A stretch of DNA of 64,000 nt, taken from positions 682,001-746,000 of the forward strand of contig OU015665.1 in NCBI GenBank assembly GCA_907165275.2, read 5' to 3'. This DNA is from Zygaena filipendulae (lineage: Eukaryota > Arthropoda > Insecta > Lepidoptera > Zygaenidae). Numbering within the stretch: position 1 is the first letter of the stretch; the number at the start of each line of letters is the position of its first letter. Made by a program: the position numbers and the translations under genes. This document shows positions 52,701 through 58,196 of the stretch, piece after piece. The notes beneath the pieces were generated by a model, which had not been told where the DNA came from, made no database searches, and saw only the letters and a list, made by a program, of their open reading frames with translations.

Positions 52701-55336
52701 TCAACCTTAATTTCGCTTTTGGGTATTAAAGTTATCTGTCTGTCAGTGCCACATGATCCTGTCAATACGACAGTGACATCTCTATCACAGATTAATAAGG
52801 CGTAACGTAGGCGTAGGTGACGTCATTCCGCGTTTTGGCGATAAAGATAAAAGTAGGAACTTTGAAACGCTCTATTTACTGGGGAAAAAAACGCAAAACT
52901 TTTAAGCAGAGGGCGCTGTGTGTTTCCTGTCAAAACACTTTTAAAACAACTGATTATTGCCTTTTTGAATTTCTAAGCATTTGTTTAGCTTTGTTGAGTT
53001 TTCAATTTAGTTTCGTGGTATGTACTAGACGTGGTCTCACAATCAGTTTCTTTAAAATGTTTCCTACATAACCTCAAAAAACCCCTTGATTTATTTATCA
53101 CTCTTTCCTTAATTTTAAATCACTTGGGAATTGGTGTACACCTATTTCCTCACAACCAAAAGCTACAACAGCGTCACATAATTTATTTAACTAGTGAAAA
53201 CAACAAAAATATACTCAGTTTTTATGTACATTGACAGATCTCGTGTAACAAACATTTGGCGCCCTCTAGGTTGGAATTAATTGACAGTTGTTTTCTACCC
53301 CATTAAATTTATGCATTTTTTTTTTTAAATATATAAATAGACTGGAAAAAAAAATTTATGCAAGTAATGAAATGCGACCGTGTCGGTGCCGGCAGGTGCG
53401 CTCCCGCTCCCGCTGCCGCTGCCGCTGCCGCTGGTGTGCGGCGCGGCGCGCGCGCGGCGCTACGGGTCCAGCTCGGCGCTGCCGGCGCCCGCGCCCGCGC
53501 CGCCCGCGCCGCCCGCGCGCCGCCCCGCGCCGCCCGCCCGCCGCCCCGCGCCGCTCTCCTCCTCCACGCCCGAGCTGGGCGCCGGCGGGGGGGCGGCCGG
53601 CGCGGCCGGCGGGAGGCTGCTGCCCGCGCTCAGCCGCCACCGGCCGCGCGACCAGCTGCACCTCAGCGACGACGGACTCGACGCGCCCGCGCCCGCACCC
53701 GCGCCTGCAGTCGCACCCGCACCCGCACCCGCGCCCGCACCCGCACCCGCACCCGCGCCCGCGCACACGGTGAGTACGGTGTCAGAGAGAAAGAAAAGGC
53801 ATTTATAACACGACTAGCTGTCCCGCGCGGTTTCACCCGCGATAATTTCGAAGTTCCCGCGGAATTGTTCCATACAAAAGTTTGTGAGTAAGTTTGTGTG
53901 CAACCCCTTTTCATCGCTTTAGGGGTTGAATTTTTGAATATCCTTTCTTATCGTATGCCTACGTCATACAAAGAACACACCCTCCAAGTTTCAAGTCTCT
54001 AGCGTTGATCCATCAGTCATTCAGGACAAAGCATTTTATATGTATAGATTACATTTATTTCTTGCTCCAATTTGTAACTTACCCACCCCTCGCGAATGTT
54101 AGACGACCCCTTTTATCTACTTTTTAATTATTTGGCCTGATTGACTAGTGATTAGCACAATTTAACAAAATATTTACATATAACATAATATATGTGGGCG
54201 TCCACGTAAAAAGGTACCAGTAGTGGGATATTGAGTTAATACTCGATTTCGGTATCTTAACTAGCTAGTTAATTGATAGTAAGTATTGAAGAAATATTCA
54301 AAAACTATAGCACATTTTTTTTATAAGTCATTTGAAGTTGAAATTCTGAAAAAGCATTATAAAAGTTTGAGTGAAAACAACACACTTGTAGTAGCTGCTT
54401 GTTACATAGATTTTTATATAATGAGATTACTCCTAAACTTTAATACATTTTGTCCAAGTACTAGCTGGGCCCCGCGGTTTCACATTTATAATATTAGTAG
54501 GATAGTGTAAGGATTTCAGACGTATTAGTCCATCGGCATGCACGTTGTCGGGGGTACAGAGAAGGACATAGGCTACTTTTTATCCCGAAATCCCCACGGG
54601 AATTCCAAAATTACCGCGGGTGAAACCGCGGGGCGCAGCTAGTATGCATAATATATTGTGCACATTGTTTATTAACCCAATAATTTTAATAATTATATTG
54701 ACTAAAACGCCGTCTCGAAACGTTTGTCACGATGAATACTGTAGGGGGAGCACGAATTTTTTCGCTCTCGTCTAGTCGATATCGTCGTAATGTCAAAGCG
54801 TTTTTTTGTATGGAAAATTAACAACACTGGATAGGTGGCGCTGTTCATTTTCCATACAAAAAAAATGCTCGATATCGACTAGAAGAGAGCGAAAAAATTC
54901 GTGCTCCGCCTACAGTTTTTTTTAAATAAATTGTCATTACAGTGACACTTTTTGGTGAACATAATCAACTTAATATTGTAGAAAAATGTAACTATTGCGT
55001 GCGAATCCGGCGTCCCGGCCTCCTCGGAAGCACAACACATAAATACATTCATCCAAAGAAGAAAAAAATGATTTTAATTCACGCACCCTGCCTGCGCAGG
55101 CGGCGGCGGCGGCGGGGGCGGGCGCGGGCGCGGGCGCGAGCAAGCCGCGCTGCCAGTGGTGCCGGCGGCGGCTGAGCGCGGTGTCGGCGCACTCGTGCCG
55201 CTGCGGGGGCGCGTACTGCGCGCCGCACCGCTACGCCGAGGTGCACGGCTGCGCCTACGACTACAAGGCGGCCGCGCGCGCGCGCCTGCGCCGCGACAAC
55301 CCGCGCGTCGCCGCGCCCAAGCTGCCCGAGATATAG
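42135..55336 (+). CDS. ZFAND4: AN1-type zinc finger protein 4 (ubiquitin-like plus AN1 finger)
   Basis: Exons 42135-42315, 47339-47543, 49399-49562, 49942-50130, 50240-50412, 51451-51571, 53396-53769 and 55100-55336 join in frame to 547 residues. A ubiquitin-like domain spans about 27-105 (MEVLVETLTGTAFEMTVSPS, HLLYNLKELEDSCSLHEL, LVLGMRGGPISTRR), matching vertebrate ZFAND4. The C-terminal AN1 finger (CQWC, SCRCGGAYCAPHRYAEVHGC) has all Cys/His ligands and ends in APKLPEI as the vertebrate protein does. The middle is low complexity (PLPLPLPLPL, APAPAPA, GAGAGAGA, EAEAEG). Family function is poorly known; a role in ubiquitin-related regulation is inferred from domains. GC content is extreme in exons 3-8. 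The first Met could instead be at 42213. An alternative 53-bp-scale exon cannot be excluded. Confidence 0.92.
43568..43741 (-). mobile_element. Helitron-like element, 3' hairpin lost
   Basis: GGAGTTCCCGCGGGCATTCC, AAAAGTACCCTATGTCCTTC and ATCCATTCAGCTGTTTTTG; ends at TTTATAATATTAGTAGGA followed by T (a 5' TC terminus after A on the minus strand). In ZFAND4 intron 1. Confidence 0.75.
44227..44400 (-). mobile_element. Probable retroposon 3' end with (TTCTA)n tail
   Basis: Three AGAAT units are followed by AAAAGTTTATTTGATACC and, further in, TGATTTTCAGTGGCGACC. Similar layout to 19261-19560. No coding sequence. Confidence 0.4.
44600..44612 (+). repeat. Homopolymer G13
   Basis: Thirteen consecutive G in ZFAND4 intron 1. 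Confidence 0.85.
45057..45271 (-). mobile_element. Helitron-like element, nearly full length
   Basis: CCCCGCGGTTTCACCCGCG hairpin, GGGATAAAAAGTACCCTATG, ATCCATCCAGTAGTTTTTGC, ATCC repeats, and a 5' end TATAATATTAAGTAGGA then T. Same type as the copy at 17912. The terminal ACTAG has become ACGTTG. Confidence 0.8.
45800..46030. mobile_element. Probable retroelement remnant
   Basis: Contains CTACTGAGAAGAACTGACAA followed by GAAACTCAGCAGG, a phrase I recognise from lepidopteran non-LTR retroelement 3' regions, with T-rich and A-rich margins. Boundaries uncertain. Confidence 0.35.
46150..46257 (+). mobile_element. Helitron-like element, 3' part
   Basis: ATCCGGAATTCCCGCGGGAA, CGCGGGTTAAACCGCG and CAGCTGCTAG(T). 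Upstream boundary unclear. Confidence 0.65.
46300..47338. other. ZFAND4 intron 1, 3' part, unassigned
   Basis: AT-rich, no exon or clear repeat seen before the exon 2 acceptor (CCCTCCCCCGCAG). Confidence 0.4.
47851..48131 (+). mobile_element. Helitron-like element with duplicated core
   Basis: Starts TCTTACTATCTATGAATGTG and ends CAGCTAG(T). The GGGAATTCCGAAAT-type region is present twice (47988 and 48083). In ZFAND4 intron 2. Confidence 0.75.
48132..49398. other. ZFAND4 intron 2, 3' part, unassigned
   Basis: No exon seen. A small palindrome-like ACACGTGTACACGTGT occurs near 48915. The rest is unassigned. Confidence 0.4.
49563..49740 (+). repeat. (AC)n tracts with a duplicated exon 3 tail
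   Basis: The intron opens GTATGCACACAC and continues as (AC)n to about 49630. At 49673-49700 a degenerate copy of the end of exon 3 occurs (CACCTACTCGCCGCTAGAGA, CCGCCAAACGCACAC), followed by a second (AC)n to 49737. In this copy the donor GTATGC has become CGCACA, so it cannot splice as exon 3 does. Confidence 0.85.
50413..50540 (+). repeat. Interrupted (AC)n array starting at the exon 5 donor
   Basis: The intron begins GTGCGTACACACACA and continues as ACAC/ACGC variants for about 130 bp. Many antisense frames here are artefacts of this array. Confidence 0.85.
50641..50991 (+). mobile_element. Helitron-like element carrying an internal insertion
   Basis: Both ends are clear: TCCTACTAATATTATAAACG after an A, and ACAACTAG(T). 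Compared with the copy at 17912 it has about 135 extra bp (50693-50830) after the GATG run, beginning TGAAATTGAAATTGAAAAAA. The insert looks like a retroposon 3' tail on the minus strand, like those at 14107 and 62537. Confidence 0.85.
51065..51391. repeat. Foldback repeat, GACGGAC-arm family, copy 3
   Basis: Left TGTTGACTACTTTTGAAAAT with AATGAGTCCGTCAG; right TGTCCAATATTTTTTAATAA with CTACAAGACGGACTAA and TTTAGTCAACAT. The centre has two TGACGTCAC sites (51212 and 51260). The inverted arms make it the best preserved of the three copies. Confidence 0.75.
51925..51981 (+). other. Unexplained 18-codon coding-like segment
   Basis: ATG to TAA reads MAEEKKLRNKRSSSTLSV, with much higher GC and better codon character than its AT-rich surroundings. 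It follows an (AATA)n tract. It does not fit the phases of ZFAND4 exons 6 and 7 and is not needed for them. Possibly a relic of a retrocopy or an alternative terminal exon. Confidence 0.25.
52105..53365. mobile_element. MITE of the AATAGGGTACTTGCATGAA family, copy 2, enlarged by insertions
   Basis: Homologous to 40909-41515: GGGTACTTGCATCAAATTT, TTTCAAAAATAGAGCTTTA, GATGCATTTCGATTCTTTAC, GTAGGAACTTTGAAACGCTC, and AAATTTATGCAAGTA at the right end. It is about twice as long because of nested insertions, one of which is clear (52167-52399). The right end stops about 30 bp before the ZFAND4 exon 7 acceptor. Confidence 0.7.
52167..52399. mobile_element. Nested foldback MITE with long inverted arms
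   Basis: The left arm CCGCACTCGGAGTCGACTTT (from 52169) continues for about 60 bp; the right arm is its reverse complement ending GTCGACTCTGAGTGCGG. TTA flanks both sides (52164-52166 and 52400-52402), while the paralogous element has a single TTA at 40970-40972, so the empty site is visible in the same window. Confidence 0.85.
53813..54050 (-). mobile_element. Helitron-like element, subfamily with CAACCCCTTTTCATCG core
   Basis: Begins (A)CTAGCTGTCCCGCGCGG; contains CATACAAAAGTTTGTGAG, CAACCCCTTTTCATCGCTTT and TTTTTGAATATCCTTTCTTA. Related in reverse to 121-257. It starts 44 bp after the ZFAND4 exon 7 donor. The right end is approximate. Confidence 0.7.
54461..54502 (-). mobile_element. 42-bp minimal Helitron derivative with both termini
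   Basis: On the minus strand it reads TCCTACTAATATTATAAATG then TGAAACCGCGGGGCCCAGCTAG, preceded by A and followed by T. Only the first ~25 and last ~23 bases of a normal copy remain, joined at a shared GTGAAA. The left half of the terminal hairpin is gone. Confidence 0.85.
54535..54643 (+). mobile_element. Helitron-like element, 5' truncated
   Basis: CACGTTGTCGGGGGTACAGA, GGCTACTTTTTATCCCG, a perfect hairpin CCGCGGGTGAAACCGCGG and GCAGCTAG(T). Confidence 0.75.
54738..54916. mobile_element. Foldback MITE with GGAGCACGAATTTTTTCG ends, copy 1
   Basis: Left ACTGTAGGGGGAGCACGAAT and TCGTCTAGTCGATATCG; right CGATATCGACTAGAAGAGAG and AAATTCGTGCTCCGCCTACA. Arms of about 75 bp. A related copy lies at 59085-59256. 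Confidence 0.85.
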
Positions 55337-55515
55337 CGCCGCCACCACACCCCCACGCCACCCGCCACCCCCGCCCGGTGAAACACATCCGTCACTCACG
55401 TCGCACACTGTTTTGACTCTTATGACAGGTGATCAGCCCCCCCCCCCCCTCCCCCGCCGCTATGGCGTGACGTCACTCGTTTTGCAATTTTACATGGGTG
55501 ACATAAAATCGATTA

Positions 55516-55521
55516 AATAAA
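55516..55521 (+). terminator. Candidate poly(A) signal of ZFAND4
   Basis: AATAAA, about 180 bp after the stop codon. The intervening 3' untranslated sequence is C-rich (a C12 run near 55439). Confidence 0.5.
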
Positions 55522-55660
55522 TAGAGATTAATCCCCGAGTTAAAACAGTTTCCTGCTCGGTGATCAAAAGAGATGCTGATAGGTGACTAAGAAATCGATG
55601 ACAAACGTAACACCCGTCAACGACCATGTCAAAGTTTGAAAAGACTATATAAGTATATAG

Positions 55661-55802
55661 TCAATCGGGAGAATTGCATCCATAGAGGTAATAGAGTCTA
55701 TCAAAGATTACTCGAAAACTATTAGGTTTAAAGTCCTAACAATTTTTTTGAATAATCTCTGATAGACGCTATTACCCCCATGGACGCAATTCTCCTGGTT
55801 GA
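55661..55802. mobile_element. Foldback element, about 60-bp arms
   Basis: GGGAGAATTGCATCCATAGA, GGTAATAGAGTCTATCA on the left pair with TGATAGACGCTATTACCCCC, ATGGACGCAATTCTCC on the right. About 140 bp, non-coding, between two convergent genes. Confidence 0.75.
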
Positions 55803-56258
55803 CATACTTAATCAACATCAAATCAGTTTCATAAATTGACAAAACGAAAAATTTTGTAACTTAAGTGACGTCACGAAACTTAGCTCCCACCCCTTTACTA
55901 ATGTCACACTTTGTTGACCCCCTTCCCACCCTATAACGTGTGACGTAATTTACGGATGGCCATTGGCCACTAAGGCTAGCAGATCGGGCGATGGAATTGA
56001 TGCTTTCGACTGTCCTAATTTGCTAACCTTTTTGGCGAACCGAACGCGAAAACCGCCCGTGTGCGGCTGGGGTTAGGCTCTTGCAGTGGTGAAATTAGTG
56101 TCACCCGATATAAAAAGTCATATCTTCTAATAAGAAAAACGATAGTTTTAATGAAATACCTAAGAAGGTTTTGATTTTTTCTAATTTCACCCCAGCAAGG
56201 GGATAATCGACGCCATCTTGTACGACGTTTCGAATGTATTTAGTATCCAGTATCCACA

Positions 56259-56342
56259 CAACCTACCGCCATCTAGTGTCGCATAATGTTATAGTCGTAC
56301 AGACATTAATAATAGTTTAAAACACTAGATGGCGGTAGGTTG
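56259..56342. mobile_element. Tiny MITE (84 bp) with perfect 21-bp inverted ends
   Basis: Left CAACCTACCGCCATCTAGTG(T) and right (A)CACTAGATGGCGGTAGGTTG are exact reverse complements over 21 bp. Only 42 bp lie between them. Confidence 0.8.
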
Positions 56343-57042
56343 CGTCGAAGCAATCTGGACAACTTGTCTATGGATTTGACGTCGCGTGCCTCGCGGCGCT
56401 CCGCCCCGCGCTCTCACCCCGACGAATTGTGATATCGTTACTGTAATATTTTGACGTGTAAATTAAGAAAAAAATGTTGGAAATCGTCCACCGTGTGTTT
56501 TACATTTCATGCCAGAAAAGGGGCACCAAACCGAAAGCACTTTGAAGTATCACTAATCTGTGAAAAAGGAGTTTTAGTGCATGCAAACATAAATTGTGTA
56601 AACATACCTAGTCTTCTAGTCAAAATATCTTATAGAAGCAACTGATGATATTTTGAAGAATATTTGTTTTTACATTGTTGAAAAACATTTCTCAAAAAAT
56701 TGTTGACCTTGGGAGAAATTTATAAGTAAAAAATATAATGCACTTTATTATGAATACTTGCATACGCTTTCGGTTTGCTAACCCCTTTTCGGCTCACGTT
56801 GTACACTCGGCTTCAGAGTGAAGCGAACTAGTCCAAAGATATTTTTCTTTAATAAAATGTGGTCAAAAAAAGGAATTTAAAACTATTATTAAATTCGTTT
56901 TCCACAATCACAGCAGACACGATATACGGCTGGCTTCCAACACCTTCACTTACTAACTTTTTCATACTAATTGAACTGTGACATTGGTGTTTACTGTTTA
57001 CTGAACTTTCCGAACTAGTTCGCTTAATCGTGGAGCCGACGA
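56343..57042. other. Intergenic DNA between ZFAND4 and IP6K
   Basis: No exon recognised. GAAAAGGGG.CACCAAACCGAAAG near 56513 and its approximate inverse near 56765 suggest one more decayed foldback. Confidence 0.4.
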
Positions 57043-57243
57043 GGGGCCGTATTTTTGAATCGCTCGAATTACTTTCGTACACGGAATCGCGAATTCACGT
57101 GCGAATGTTCATACATTTTTTAACCGACTTCCAAAAAGGAGGAGGCTCTGCATTCGGCTGTACGTATGTTTTTAAGCATTCACACGTGAATCTTGCAAAT
57201 CCGTAGGCGAAAAGTAATTCGAGCGATTCAAAAATACGGCCCC
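57043..57243. mobile_element. Foldback MITE split at its apex by an ACCGACTTCC repeat
   Basis: Left arm GGGGCCGTATTTTTGAATCG, CTCGAATTACTTTCG, ATTCACGTGCGAATG; right arm CATTCACACGTGAATCTTGC, AAAAGTAATTCGAGCG, TTCAAAAATACGGCCCC. The segment 57119-57172 between the arms is copy 4 of the dispersed repeat (AACCGACTTCCAAAAAGGAG). Confidence 0.8.
57119..57172 (+). repeat. Dispersed ACCGACTTCC repeat, copy 4
   Basis: AACCGACTTCCAAAAAGGAG, GAGGCTCTGCATTCGGCTGT, ACGTATGTTTTT. Occupies the loop of the foldback MITE. Confidence 0.75.
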
Positions 57244-58196
57244 AGTTATTTTTCTGTTTAGTTCCTTTATTGTAAATGAGTCGTGAGAGGAAATTGTTAA
57301 AAATATATGCTCTATAGAAGTATCCGCTCTATGTTTGAATTATCGCGGTGCCGGCCGACAGTGGGCTGCTGCCTGCTGGCCGGCCGCCGCGCTCGTTGTT
57401 GTATATTGCGCACCGTAACACTAGAATAATTGATTGTGCTTGTATATTAATTTCTGTTTGTTACACGACCGTCTGGCGAGCACGCGCGCGCGCAAACAGA
57501 CGTGCCAGGCACGTTATTAATGATATTTGATTTCATTTATTAGATTGTATATTATTTAAGTTTATAGGTTATTTTTATTTTTATTTGGGAAAATATTTTT
57601 TTGGCTGATTTCGGATATATAATATTATATGATTGTAATAATTGCGAAAAACTGGTGTCTTTTATTTTAGTACCTATACCACACCCTTGTCACGGTTAGG
57701 ATTTGTTTCCACTAAAATTAGTTTTGTTATATTCAAGGTTTCTACTACATATTTTGCACTAAAGCTTCTAATGAAAAACCAATTCATGGAGTAAATTATA
57801 TTATTATTACAAAAAAACAACAAAACGGGTATTTTATGTCCATTTCAAGTTAAAACCTATTAAGTACACTTACGCGATAAATAAACGGTATATTATAGAA
57901 ATCACTACAGACTAAACACTCAACTGACTTTGACTTACGTATTTTTATGTAACGATAGAATTAATAACAAACAGTCATATTATATTGTTAACTTAAAACA
58001 AAGTTGAGCTACTTTAATAATATTATCAATATTAACCTAATGAACGCTTAAAAAGTTGTCACATTGCTTTCGCAGAGGCGTCCCTGTTCTAAAAATATTA
58101 TTCTGAGACGTTGACATTTTGAGACACGGACGTCGCGCGCGTCGGTCGCCCAGTCGATGAGATCAACGCACAAAAAGACTAGACACGTCGACTGCC
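57244..58196. other. 3' flank of IP6K
   Basis: AT-rich intergenic DNA. A GCCGGCC...GGCCGGC hairpin lies at 57352-57387. TTTATT at about 57661 could be a minus-strand poly(A) signal for IP6K. Confidence 0.35.

Noticed and set aside
53288..53914. Large alternative frames over ZFAND4 exon 7
   Set aside because: GC-rich shadow frames. Only the frame giving ALPLPLPLPL to APAPAHT joins exons 6 and 8 in phase.
56451..56645. 64-codon Cys/Lys-rich frame that suggested a small zinc-finger (THAP-like) protein
   Set aside because: It starts at TTG, has no conserved ligand pattern that I can defend, and overlaps a decayed inverted repeat.
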